Assembly: GCF_003172875.1 (NCBI RefSeq)
Contig: NZ_QGKM01000037.1
Location: 1 to 64,000 of the forward strand
Source of the DNA: Leucothrix pacifica
GTDB lineage: Bacteria; Pseudomonadota; Gammaproteobacteria; Thiotrichales; Thiotrichaceae
Length of the DNA stretch: 64,000 bases
Direction: 5' to 3'
The notes below the pieces were generated by a model, which worked only from the letters and a program-made list of their open reading frames with translations, was not told the origin of the DNA and did no database searches. A program made the position numbers and the translations under genes. Positions within the stretch are counted from its first letter, which is position 1, and every line of letters begins with the position of its first letter. Shown in pieces: positions 35,008-46,764 of the stretch.

Positions 35008-35388
35008 TTATTCATGCTCATCAAAATCGATGTGAATATGGTTGCCGTCCGGGTCCCAGACATTAATCTGGATGAGATTAAGCGACTTAATGCCTGAGCG
35101 GCGGAATGTAATGCCTTTGCTATCTAAGCGTGATAAAAACTCAGAACAGCCGCTGGCAGACAAAGCGAAATGCTCAAGTTTTAGCTTATCCTCTGAGCCA
35201 TGGCCAGCCTCACCTTCCACTTCAATTAAGTGGACAACCGGATCATTTCCGGCATACATCCATGCACCATTAAAATTAAAGTCAGGCCGCTCGCCCAGCT
35301 CCAGACCCAATACATCGCGGTACCAATCGATCATCACTGCTAACTGATTAGTACGGATATTGACATGATCAAGCTTATTAATTTGCAT
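35008..35388 (-). CDS. VOC-family (glyoxalase/bleomycin resistance fold) protein
   Basis: A 126-aa vicinal-oxygen-chelate protein: LDHVNIRTNQLAVMIDWYRD at the N-terminus, VVHLIEVEG in the middle, LEHFALSASG and the C-terminal NVWDPDGNHIHIDFDEHE. The His (LDHV, VVHL or LEHF) and Glu/Asp (IDFDE) positions allow metal binding. The substrate is unknown. It sits alone beside gene remnants and appears intact. Confidence 0.85.
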   Translation of the reverse strand: MQINKLDHVNIRTNQLAVMIDWYRDVLGLELGERPDFNFNGAWMYAGNDPVVHLIEVEGEAGHGSEDKLKLEHFALSASGCSEFLSRLDSKGITFRRSGIKSLNLIQINVWDPDGNHIHIDFDEHE

Positions 35389-35637
35389 CGCATTACACCT
35401 TCTTCAAAAAACGGGCACCGAGTACCACCCAGTGTCAGCGGTACGCCATTGATATCTAACGTCGGCTCATCAACCGACATGTCAAACCCAAACCAACTGT
35501 AAAAAGGTGGATATTAAAGGATTCTTTAGAGGCCGGCACTAATCATTACCTAATCAGCGAAATAACTAAATCTAGTAGCAATCTAGCTTGCGTATACCCA
35601 AACACAGCCGACGACAAAGGCAAACAAAGGATGATAT

Positions 35638-36141
35638 ATGATGGAAAAAGCCGATTTAGAGCGCTTTATCTCACAAGCCGCGCTCGGTGATCAGGCAGCA
35701 TTTGGGCATATTTACGACGCCACTGCCGCCAAGCTTTACAGTGTTTGCCTCAAGATACTAAAGCGCCATGACCTCGCCGAAGATGCCTTGCAAGAGACTT
35801 ACATCAAGATATGGATGAGTGCTGACCATTACCAAATAAATGGACTTAGCCCAATGACCTGGCTAATAACCATCGCCAGAAATACCGCCATTGATAAGCT
35901 TCGTTCGAATGATGCACAACATCACTCCCCTGATGAATTAACGCAGCTGGTGGACGCAGGACAAAGCCCCGAAGCTGAATCACTGGCCAATAGTGATCTG
36001 GCAGACGCCGTTCGAAGTGCTTACTTACATGGCTCCAGCTATGCCGACTTAGCAGAACGCCATGAAGTACCCATCAACACCATGCGAACCTGGTTGCGTC
36101 GAAGTCTATTAAAACTAAAAGGGTGCCTAACAAATGACTGA
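35638..36141 (+). CDS. ECF sigma factor (RskA-associated type), possibly shortened linker
   Basis: A 167-aa ECF sigma factor with region 2 (AAFGHIYDATAAKLYSVCLK, LQETYIKIWMSADHY, SPMTWLITIARNTAIDKLRS) and a region 4 helix-turn-helix (SYADLAERHEVPINTMRTWL, RRSLLKLKGCL). The segment between LANS and DLADAVRSAYLHG looks about 15 residues shorter than in relatives, which usually carry a CLxxL helix there. This could impair region 4.1. The product overlaps the anti-sigma gene by 8 nt. Two ATGs sit side by side at the start; AGGA lies just upstream. Confidence 0.88.
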   Translation: MMEKADLERFISQAALGDQAAFGHIYDATAAKLYSVCLKILKRHDLAEDALQETYIKIWMSADHYQINGLSPMTWLITIARNTAIDKLRSNDAQHHSPDELTQLVDAGQSPEAESLANSDLADAVRSAYLHGSSYADLAERHEVPINTMRTWLRRSLLKLKGCLTND

Positions 36142-36811
36142 TATCAAGGAAAACCAAGATACGGTTCTGGTGGCTGAATATACCCTTGGCCTAATGGAAC
36201 CTAAAGAAGCCAAAGACTTTGCCGAACGGCTGACGCATGACGACGGTCTACGCGCAGAATACATTCGCTGGACAGAGTACTTCGCCAAATTATCCAATGA
36301 AATTGAAGCGGTCGAACCACCGGAATCACTCAAAGCCGATATACAAAAGCGCCTGTTTGGTGAACCTGAGCCAGAAAGAACGCCCGGCAGGTGGTTTAAT
36401 ATCCGCTGGGCAGGTGGTTTGGCGCTGGCTCTGATACTTGCCATCGTGGTGTTAATCGACTCCCCTGCACCATTTACGCCCACCTACACGGCGCAGCTCA
36501 CCTCTGCAGACAACAACCTTGCGGTGACTGCGCTGTATGACGAGCAGTTGCAATCACTCAAAATGACCTCGTTCACTGGCACGCCCGAAGCGGGTCGGGA
36601 CTTTGAACTTTGGGTAATTATTGGTGATCAGCCGCCGGTATCGTTAGGCGTGATGTCGTCCCTTAAAAAAGGAGCAATCACGATTGCACCAGCACTTGCC
36701 AAGTCATTAAACGGCGCAACCCTGGCCTTAAGTGATGAGCCACTGGGCGGATCACCGACGGGCAGCCCTACTGGTACCGTGCTCGTAACGGCAACCATTC
36801 AGGCCATTTAA
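36134..36811 (+). CDS. RskA-type transmembrane anti-sigma factor
   Basis: A 225-aa protein: N-terminal cytoplasmic anti-sigma domain (VLVAEYTLGLMEPKEAKDFA, PPESLKADIQKRLFG), one transmembrane helix (WAGGLALALILAIVVLI) and a periplasmic RskA C-terminal domain (DFELWVIIGDQPPVSLGVMS, LALSDEPLGGSPTGSPTGTV). It should hold the upstream ECF sigma at the membrane and release it on regulated proteolysis. It is translationally coupled to the sigma gene by an 8-nt overlap. Confidence 0.9.
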   Translation: MTDIKENQDTVLVAEYTLGLMEPKEAKDFAERLTHDDGLRAEYIRWTEYFAKLSNEIEAVEPPESLKADIQKRLFGEPEPERTPGRWFNIRWAGGLALALILAIVVLIDSPAPFTPTYTAQLTSADNNLAVTALYDEQLQSLKMTSFTGTPEAGRDFELWVIIGDQPPVSLGVMSSLKKGAITIAPALAKSLNGATLALSDEPLGGSPTGSPTGTVLVTATIQAI

Positions 36812-36831
36812 GCCTGATTTAAATTTATTCT

Positions 36832-37044
36832 ATGTCAATGGCCATTAGAGGCATTATCAATGATGACGGCGGCAAACATCCGGTTAAAACACTTGGCGGT
36901 TGCGTGTTACAAGCAAGTTACAGCGGCGACAAGATTATGCTAACGGATGAAAATGGCCGTGTCGCTACGGTGACTGTTGCTGATGTTAAGCAATCAAATG
37001 GTGTGATTCATGTTATTGATACTGTGATGTTGCCAAAGCAATAA
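36832..37044 (+). pseudogene. Fasciclin-domain remnant (C-terminal part)
   Basis: A 70-codon frame whose product (HPVKTLGGCVLQASYSGDKI, LTDENGRVATVTVADVKQSN, GVIHVIDTVMLPKQ) is the last about 55 residues of a fasciclin/beta-Ig-H3 domain. The signal peptide and the first two thirds of the domain are absent. Fasciclin genes commonly follow ECF sigma/RskA pairs, so this is probably the wreck of the regulon's original structural gene, cut 20 nt after the anti-sigma stop. Confidence 0.8.
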
Positions 37045-37071
37045 GTCGCTGATTAGAGTCGACTTGGGGTA

Positions 37072-37099
37072 CTCACTAGTTTTTTATGGGACTGGTGAG
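37072..37099. terminator. Hairpin at the distal end of the CRISPR array
   Basis: CTCACTAG (37072-37079) and CTGGTGAG (37092-37099) form an 8-bp stem with one G-U pair. It lies 25 nt beyond the last, degenerate CRISPR repeat in the direction of array transcription. No T-run follows, so it is only a possible terminator or processing end. Confidence 0.35.
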
Positions 37100-37123
37100 T
37101 TCCTCGAAATTATTGAAGTAGTA

Positions 37124-38636
37124 TCTCTAAGCTGCCTGCTCGGCAGTGAACGCTCATCTACTTCTTCTTTGATTACAGAAGCATTTCTAAGCTGCCTGCA
37201 CGGCAGTGAACACGCCGATGCATACCCGTTGGATCAGCTGGCATTTCTAAGCTGCCTGCACGGCAGTGAACTCTAACAGCCGGAACTTGCCCCCCGGCAC
37301 ATCTTTCTAAGCTGCCTGCACGGCAGTGAACTAATTTATCACTCGGATTTTTTTCAAACTGCATTTCTAAGCTGCCTGCACGGCAGTGAACACTTCCGAC
37401 ATATCGCCCTGAACGGATTTCACTTTCTAAGCTGCCTGCACGGCAGTGAACATAAGTCTCAGGCGCATAGTTTGGCCGGTATTTTTCTAAGCTGCCTGCA
37501 CGGCAGTGAACCACCCAAGCTGGGTACGGCTAAAGCGCGCGGTTTTCTAAGCTGCCTGCACGGCAGTGAACACTGACTCCGAATGAATGCGCCAGACTTC
37601 AAGTTTCTAAGCTGCCTGCACGGCAGTGAACACTACAAAACAAAAGGCGCTCGCAAAGTCCAATTTCTAAGCTGCCTGCACGGCAGTGAACGCTAAGGCT
37701 GGTTAAGTCACTGACGCTGGCAATTTCTAAGCTGCCTGCACGGCAGTGAACTAGTGGCTTATCCGGTGTTGGCGGCTGAGTATTTTCTAAGCTGCCTGCA
37801 CGGCAGTGAACGACCTGCGCTTCGCTTTCTCGCAAACGGCATTTTTCTAAGCTGCCTGCACGGCAGTGAACGGCCACGTTTGATGCCGATGTCGCGACGT
37901 TGTTTTCTAAGCTGCCTGCACGGCAGTGAACTGATTGCGGCATTGCAGGCGTTTAGTGATACATTTCTAAGCTGCCTGCACGGCAGTGAACTTAATCACC
38001 ACGTTGGCCAAGCCCCGCAGGCTTTTCTAAGCTGCCTGCACGGCAGTGAACAAAATGGCTTGCTCTCTGGTTCGTTTGAGACATTTCTAAGCTGCCTGCA
38101 CGGCAGTGAACGACATAGAATACTAACCTACACGACACCGCAGTTTCTAAGCTGCCTGCACGGCAGTGAACGCTGTCAACGAGCGCACGTAAAAATGCTA
38201 CCATTTCTAAGCTGCCTGCACGGCAGTGAACAGCATCGACTCAGCCTCATCAGGTTTTACAATTTTCTAAGCTGCCTGCACGGCAGTGAACTCTAGAGAT
38301 GTGATTTTGTGAGTTGTCCTTTATTTCTAAGCTGCCTGCACGGCAGTGAACGCGCTTGCTTTGAATTCTGGTGTGTCCTTTTGTTTCTAAGCTGCCTGCA
38401 CGGCAGTGAACTTGCATAAAATTGCCGTCTCCACTCTGCGACATTTCTAAGCTGCCTGCACGGCAGTGAACTCTGGGAGCTTGGATTCGACTTGGACGCG
38501 GTCTTTCTAAGCTGCCTGCACGGCAGTGAACAAAAAGTTTAATAGCTTGCCGGATGAGGCGAATTTCTAAGCTGCCTGCACGGCAGTGAACCGCTTCTCT
38601 GGGGCCAACGATGCCGAGCTCCTTTTCTAAGCTGCC
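37124..38636 (-). CRISPR. Type I-F CRISPR array, leader-distal segment (26 repeats)
   Basis: There are 28-nt repeats at a strict 60-nt period from 37124 to 38624, with 25 spacers of 32 nt. Read on the minus strand the repeat begins GTTCACTGCCGTGCAGGCAG, with the Csy4-type hairpin CTGCC-gtgca-GGCAG, and ends CTTAGAAA, matching type I-F repeats. The outermost repeat (37124-37151) has two substitutions, as expected for the oldest end. The 26th repeat is cut after 13-15 nt by an IS3-family element. This segment is separated from the leader by that element. Confidence 0.98.
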
Positions 38637-38701
38637 TGTAGTGGTTTAATAAAACCGGACACCAACATAGGTGGTAAAATCCACCTTCAGTGAGGTGTTA
38701 A

Positions 38702-39864
<1,163 letters not shown>

Positions 39865-39901
39865 CCACTACAAGCGTGGTAAATCTCCGATGCTGCGTGC
39901 C

Positions 39902-42900
39902 TTTCTAAGCTGCCTGCACGGCAGTGAACATCTCGATTTATACCTATACGGCGTTATCGGCTTTCTAAGCTGCCTGCACGGCAGTGAACAACGGCACGTT
40001 CTCCGCACAACGTCAGGAACTTTTCTAAGCTGCCTGCACGGCAGTGAACCGGAAGCTCGCCAGCGTCAAGCGTTTGAAGATTTTCTAAGCTGCCTGCACG
40101 GCAGTGAACCATAACCCACAACCGGTCCAACCGCCTCCTTCTTTCTAAGCTGCCTGCACAGCAGTGAACTGGATGGGGCGGACTGCGCATTTGTTTCATA
40201 ATTTCTAAGCTGCCTGCACGGCAGTGAACGTGGTGATGAGCTGGTTGGTATGGACTGGTTGTTTCTAAGCTGCCTGCACGGCAGTGAACAGAATAATGGC
40301 GGTAACGTGCATACGTTTACGTTTCTAAGCTGCCTGCACGGCAGTGAACTCGGTAAAGGCACCGAAATAATGCTTTCAGACTTTCTAAGCTGCCTGCACG
40401 GCAGTGAACACACGGGCTATCAATCAGCAGCATCTAACACGTTTCTAAGCTGCCTGCACGGCAGTGAACATAGGAGACTCCACCTGAAGTTTGTTCCACA
40501 ATTTCTAAGCTGCCTGCACGGCAGTGAACAGTATGAAGTGGGCAAAACTTTTACACATGATTTTCTAAGCTGCCTGCACGGCAGTGAACGAGTAAGTGAC
40601 GCAACCGACACCGCCATAGCATTTCTAAGCTGCCTGCACGGCAGTGAACGCAATCGCTGGCGCTGGCGTATTATTGCTGATTTTCTAAGCTGCCTGCACG
40701 GCAGTGAACATTGTTTGCTGGGACGGTTAAGTTCTGGCAATTTTCTAAGCTGCCTGCACGGCAGTGAACGCACTACCAACGGCCACCGGAATGCACGGAA
40801 CTTTCTAAGCTGCCTGCACGGCAGTGAACCGAGATAGCGATAGAGCTTGGTAAGCTCCGCTTTTCTAAGCTGCCTGCACGGCAGTGAACCATGACGTGCT
40901 TTCGTTGCAGATCCCGCGTCGTTTCTAAGCTGCCTGCACGGCAGTGAACTCTTTGTAGTGGTCTTCATAAGTGCTGTTGACTTTCTAAGCTGCCTGCACG
41001 GCAGTGAACAGTAATAGAGCATATAAATTTACCCCGTTATGTTTCTAAGCTGCCTGCACGGCAGTGAACGAAGCGACTGATCTAAAGCCTCACCAGTTAC
41101 TTTTCTAAGCTGCCTGCACGGCAGTGAACGCTTGGCTTGCCTGATGGCAATGTCGGTGAGTTTTCTAAGCTGCCTGCACGGCAGTGAACTTCCCATCGTC
41201 GGGAATATGATCTGCCTTGATTTTCTAAGCTGCCTGCACGGCAGTGAACTAATACAAAACCAGATCGACATATTCGGAGGCTTTCTAAGCTGCCTGCACG
41301 GCAGTGAACTGACGCACTTATTGAAGAAGACAAGCGTCAATTTTCTAAGCTGCCTGCACGGCAGTGAACCATAATTCAATTCGCCATCTGACGCACGGAT
41401 TTTTCTAAGCTGCCTGCACGGCAGTGAACGAGAGGCTGGAGGGGCTAATAAAGCACCTAAATTTCTAAGCTGCCTGCACGGCAGTGAACGAGAGGCTGGA
41501 GGGGCTAATAAAGCACCTAAATTTCTAAGCTGCCTGCACGGCAGTGAACCCGTCCGGCGATACTGTGCGCATTGAGCTGGTTTTCTAAGCTGCCTGCACG
41601 GCAGTGAACTTCTCCCTGATCTTGCGTTTAATCTTTGTAGTTTTCTAAGCTGCCTGCACGGCAGTGAACCAAATCGCCGTTAATTGGCGTACTGCTAAAC
41701 CTTTCTAAGCTGCCTGCACGGCAGTGAACATTGAAGTGACCGTCGGCTCAGCAATGACGATTTTCTAAGCTGCCTGCACGGCAGTGAACTTATCCAGTTC
41801 TGAAAGCTTGTCTGCTCTTATTTTCTAAGCTGCCTGCACGGCAGTGAACTGCGAAACATGGCGGCGAACTCGGCGCAGGCTTTTCTAAGCTGCCTGCACG
41901 GCAGTGAACGGGGTGTCGATTGGGGAGATTGAGGAGGTTGATTTCTAAGCTGCCTGCACGGCAGTGAACAGGGCGGGTTGATGGGTAGCTTAATTCAGGG
42001 TTTTCTAAGCTGCCTGCACGGCAGTGAACCAGGAAGGAATGACAGAAGGTTTGTCGCTTTGTTTCTAAGCTGCCTGCACGGCAGTGAACCTTGCCGCGTA
42101 GTTCGCCTTTGTAGTGTTTGATTTCTAAGCTGCCTGCACGGCAGTGAACCGAAAGCCAGTAACAGCTGAGCCAAAACAGGATTTCTAAGCTGCCTGCACG
42201 GCAGTGAACCAACTGGCGGACTGATTGATATATTGCTGATTTTTCTAAGCTGCCTGCACGGCAGTGAACTTCATGCTTAGCTCTTATTGATTGGTGTGAA
42301 TTTTCTAAGCTGCCTGCACGGCAGTGAACATTGCTGAAGCATTTAAACCCAAACTGGTGGATTTCTAAGCTGCCTGCACGGCAGTGAACCGGGTCGTTGC
42401 GCGATGTTTTGGAAGCACCGATTTCTAAGCTGCCTGCACGGCAGTGAACACCAGAAATACCACCGGCTGAATATGCTTTCATTTCTAAGCTGCCTGCACG
42501 GCAGTGAACGAATGGAGCCATTCCCGATGACCGTCAGGAATTTTCTAAGCTGCCTGCACGGCAGTGAACGTTATGCAACGGTTCACTGATATTCAGTTAA
42601 TTTTCTAAGCTGCCTGCACGGCAGTGAACTGTTTATATTGCTTGTACTCAGGAAAATGGCGTTTCTAAGCTGCCTGCACGGCAGTGAACTTAGTGAGCAA
42701 CTGATTAAGCTCTCTGCGTGCTTTCTAAGCTGCCTGCACGGCAGTGAACAGGCAGTAAGGGGTTTGCCTTGAGTTCTTTGATTTTCTAAGCTGCCTGCAC
42801 GGCAGTGAACTCCTGACCCGTTGCTTCATAAAAGGCAATCAGTTTCTAAGCTGCCTGCACGGCAGTGAACGGGGATGCCATGATAAGCCACCCGATCAGA

Positions 42901-45900
42901 GCTTTCTAAGCTGCCTGCACGGCAGTGAACATTACCGAGCTGACACAAAATCACATGGATATTTTCTAAGCTGCCTGCACGGCAGTGAACTCTTCGGTCG
43001 AGCGTGATTAGTGATTGTTCGTTTTCTAAGCTGCCTGCACGGCAGTGAACAATATGTTGATTGTTCATGTTTGTGTTCCTTTTTTCTAAGCTGCCTGCAC
43101 GGCAGTGAACTCTCGTTACCTTCACGATAACAATTTGCATACTTTCTAAGCTGCCTGCACGGCAGTGAACGACGACTCCAACGTATTAGCGACAAAGTGG
43201 TAATTTCTAAGCTGCCTGCACGGCAGTGAACTGGGTGGTGTGAGTGCGTTGCCTCTTGGCATGTTTCTAAGCTGCCTGCACGGCAGTGAACGGCTGGCTA
43301 AGGCTGGCGCTTATGTAGCAAACTTTCTAAGCTGCCTGCACGGCAGTGAACCATTGAAAGACTTTTTTCAAAAGTTAATCTCATTTCTAAGCTGCCTGCA
43401 CGGCAGTGAACAGTGGGCAGGTACGAATTCTCGGTTAGATTCTTTTCTAAGCTGCCTGCACGGCAGTGAACTACAAAGCAGATCATGCCAAGCAAACCAC
43501 ACTTTTCTAAGCTGCCTGCACGGCAGTGAACATTTTAGCGGGAATGTCTGGACTCGTTGCACTTTTCTAAGCTGCCTGCACGGCAGTGAACAGGCTATCG
43601 CCCACCGAATCCAGTGAGCTATTTTTCTAAGCTGCCTGCACGGCAGTGAACACGGTACGACTTGGACAAAAACGGGAACGATGTTTCTAAGCTGCCTGCA
43701 CGGCAGTGAACAAAAAGCTGGACGCTGAGAAAGTAGCTGCACTTTTCTAAGCTGCCTGCACGGCAGTGAACGATACTAAATATCGATCGGTTGTTAGTGC
43801 ATATTTCTAAGCTGCCTGCACGGCAGTGAACTCGACGCAACATGCGCCGCTGCTCCGGTTTTTTTTCTAAGCTGCCTGCACGGCAGTGAACTGAGAGTAC
43901 TGAACCGACTGACCCAGACAGTATTTCTAAGCTGCCTGCACGGCAGTGAACGCCGTATGCGCAAGCGTGAGCGGGCACCTGTCTTTCTAAGCTGCCTGCA
44001 CGGCAGTGAACAATGAAAGTTCTTAGGGTCACCACCTGGATCATTTCTAAGCTGCCTGCACGGCAGTGAACACCCATTTCAGTAACAACAGGCATTGCCA
44101 AGTTTTCTAAGCTGCCTGCACGGCAGTGAACATCGATAAGTCTGGGCCCGGTTTATATATCCCTTTTCTAAGCTGCCTGCACGGCAGTGAACCGATTTTC
44201 GATGAAATTACGAAAATCGCGATCTTTCTAAGCTGCCTGCACGGCAGTGAACGTAATGCTGGGGCTGACCAGTTTTAGCCAGATTTTCTAAGCTGCCTGC
44301 ACGGCAGTGAACCATGAGTGGCGAGGCGGAAGCATCAATGCTTTTTTCTAAGCTGCCTGCACGGCAGTGAACCCAGATGTAAAAGAAAGTCTGCAGCAGT
44401 TAGCTTTCTAAGCTGCCTGCACGGCAGTGAACGCGGATATTCATAGAATGTTTCAGGACTTGGTTTTCTAAGCTGCCTGCACGGCAGTGAACGTAGTAGT
44501 AAAAGAAATCGGAACGGACAAAGATTTCTAAGCTGCCTGCACGGCAGTGAACTTCTAACCATGATTATGAATGGTGGTAACGATTTTCTAAGCTGCCTGC
44601 ACGGCAGTGAACTTAATCGTCCAACGAGTATTCGTCATATTGATTTTCTAAGCTGCCTGCACGGCAGTGAACGTGGATCAGGTAGGGGCAAATAATGCCG
44701 CTACTTTCTAAGCTGCCTGCACGGCAGTGAACCGGTAGGAACAGCGCAAGATCCAGACTTTAAATTTCTAAGCTGCCTGCACGGCAGTGAACAATTAGAC
44801 GGTGCGTTGGTGGCAGAGGTTGATTTTCTAAGCTGCCTGCACGGCAGTGAACTAAGTCCAGCTGGGTACCTTGCTTGTTGTTTTTTTCTAAGCTGCCTGC
44901 ACGGCAGTGAACATGGGTGATGCCTTGTTCGCTGCCCATCGTTTTTTCTAAGCTGCCTGCACGGCAGTGAACACTGACTGCAAACATGCCCAACACCGAT
45001 AGTTTTTCTAAGCTGCCTGCACGGCAGTGAACCAATACCCACCAAACGAACCACCATTGTTCCCTTTCTAAGCTGCCTGCACGGCAGTGAACTCTTAAAC
45101 CGATATTCATAAGGCCAAGCGTGATTTCTAAGCTGCCTGCACGGCAGTGAACCTTCTTGTCCCAACAAAGTTGGAACGCAGGAATTTCTAAGCTGCCTGC
45201 ACGGCAGTGAACATTGCCGTAAGTAATCATTAATTTTTTCAGAATTTCTAAGCTGCCTGCACGGCAGTGAACGCTCCTCATGCCCCAACACACTATTAAT
45301 CGTATTTCTAAGCTGCCTGCACGGCAGTGAACCAAGCGTTGCTCATGACGTGAGTGACGCCATTTTTCTAAGCTGCCTGCACGGCAGTGAACTTTGACCT
45401 GGCTGCTTACATGACAAAACACACTTTCTAAGCTGCCTGCACGGCAGTGAACGCTGTTGTAGCTGGTGCCGGGCTTTGCTGCTGTTTCTAAGCTGCCTGC
45501 ACGGCAGTGAACCTCTAGCAAATTCAGACGTTTTTCACTGATGCTTTCTAAGCTGCCTGCACGGCAGTGAACCATACAAGGCTGCGGTATGAGCACCGCC
45601 GATGCTTTCTAAGCTGCCTGCACGGCAGTGAACCCATCCATTTTTTCTTGGGATCTTCTTTCTCATTTCTAAGCTGCCTGCACGGCAGTGAACTTCGTTT
45701 GGGCGACAGGTTTTACTGCGGTTTGTTTCTAAGCTGCCTGCACGGCAGTGAACAGAAGGCTTTTTCTATCCATTCGGATGTTGATATTTCTAAGCTGCCT
45801 GCACGGCAGTGAACATGAATCGGCACTCTGGGATGTACTTGGCTCATTTCTAAGCTGCCTGCACGGCAGTGAACAATGAACCGTTCTTGATGGCGTTGTT

Positions 45901-45934
45901 TATAGCTTTCTAAGCTGCCTGCACGGCAGTGAAC
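39902..45934 (-). CRISPR. Type I-F CRISPR array, leader-proximal segment (101 repeats)
   Basis: There are 101 copies of the same 28-nt repeat and 100 spacers, at a 60-nt period with five single-base expansions giving 33-nt spacers. The stretch 39873-39901 is a clipped spacer (29 nt) next to the IS. Transcription runs leftward from the leader beyond 45934, so the newest spacers are at the right end. One repeat (40142-40169) has a G-to-A change; the others I checked match the consensus. Two adjacent spacers are identical (41430-41461 and 41490-41521). Confidence 0.98.
41430..41521. repeat. Tandem duplicated CRISPR spacer
   Basis: The 32-nt spacer beginning GAGAGGCTGGAGGGGCTAAT occurs twice in a row (41430-41461 and 41490-41521), separated by one intact repeat. 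This is consistent with replication slippage or unequal recombination of one repeat-spacer unit. Confidence 0.97.
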
Positions 45935-46120
45935 TGGAGTATAAACTCCAAAAAATTAATTACAACAATAAGTTAGCGCTTTTTGGTTAATTTTACCAAC
46001 CAAAAAGCACCAAATCCTAACCTATTGATTTTATTGAGTTGTTAAAGAGCCAGCAAAAAAATGGGTAAAATAGCTAAAATCTTCTACTTTCCCTTGAGGT
46101 CAAAACCTTACTGTTAAAAA
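45935..46120 (-). promoter_or_regulatory. CRISPR leader with probable IHF sites and hairpins
   Basis: This is the AT-rich 186 bp between the first repeat and the cas6f stop. On the minus strand AATCAATAGGTTA (46030-46018) matches the IHF consensus WATCAANNNNTTR exactly. A second, weaker match (CAACAATAAGTTA, plus strand 45963-45975) lies about 30 bp from the first repeat. IHF is known to help type I-F Cas1-Cas2/3 integrate at the leader. A perfect 11-bp hairpin (GCTTTTTGGTT / AACCAAAAAGC, 45978-46008) lies between them, and a palindrome TGGAGT-ATAA-ACTCCA (45935-45950) abuts the first repeat. Confidence 0.75.
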
Positions 46121-46750
46121 CTATCGAAATATCGGTACAGCACTTCTAAGATCATTATCTTCCAGACTCAAACCGTAAGTACTGAATCCAATTCTAGTCT
46201 CATGATGCCCAACATCCTCACGCACAACCGAAACAGGGTATTTACTACCTGAACTTAGGCTTGTCATCCAAAAGAACGGATAATCGCTAGCTTGAAAATC
46301 AGATTGCTGCCTTTGCTCCGTATCCTTAAAAAACGCTAATGCATCCTCTAAAGATATATCTAATTTTTTCGCTCGTCGTCTAGCTAACTTTTCAATATTA
46401 GACTTCTTGTTCAAACGTCTAAAAACAGCATAACCATCAACATGCTCAGGCACACTTTTTATACTGCTCATGTGGGTATAATCATTCAATCGTGACAACC
46501 ATTTAGCAAGACACAACACCTCTAGCGCTTGTTCAGACTCTGCAAAAATACGCAATTTGTCACCCAGCCAACGCTTTTCACCACCTGACTTATACCGAGG
46601 AAATGAAACCCCAATATTCACTTTTCCTTGATCATCAATAATCTCAACAAAAGCTAAATGCAGCTGCTGATAAAGTTTCTCCCAAATAAAGGTAAGAGGA
46701 ATTTCATCTCCGACATTAGGCAATAAAGTAATCTCTTGGTAGAACTTCAT
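46121..46750 (-). CDS. cas6f: CRISPR-associated endoribonuclease Cas6f/Csy4
   Basis: Cas6f cuts pre-crRNA at the base of the repeat hairpin and stays bound to the crRNA 3' end. The 209-aa protein starts MKFYQEITLLPN and has a histidine at position 31 (YQQLHLAF), the place of the catalytic His of Csy4. It also has an arginine-rich helix (FRRLNKKSNIEKLARRRAKK) for RNA binding and the C-terminal glycine-rich RIGFSTYGLS. It is the last gene of the cas operon, next to the leader. Confidence 0.95.
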   Translation of the reverse strand: MKFYQEITLLPNVGDEIPLTFIWEKLYQQLHLAFVEIIDDQGKVNIGVSFPRYKSGGEKRWLGDKLRIFAESEQALEVLCLAKWLSRLNDYTHMSSIKSVPEHVDGYAVFRRLNKKSNIEKLARRRAKKLDISLEDALAFFKDTEQRQQSDFQASDYPFFWMTSLSSGSKYPVSVVREDVGHHETRIGFSTYGLSLEDNDLRSAVPIFR

Positions 46751-46764
46751 AAACTCATCCTCGG

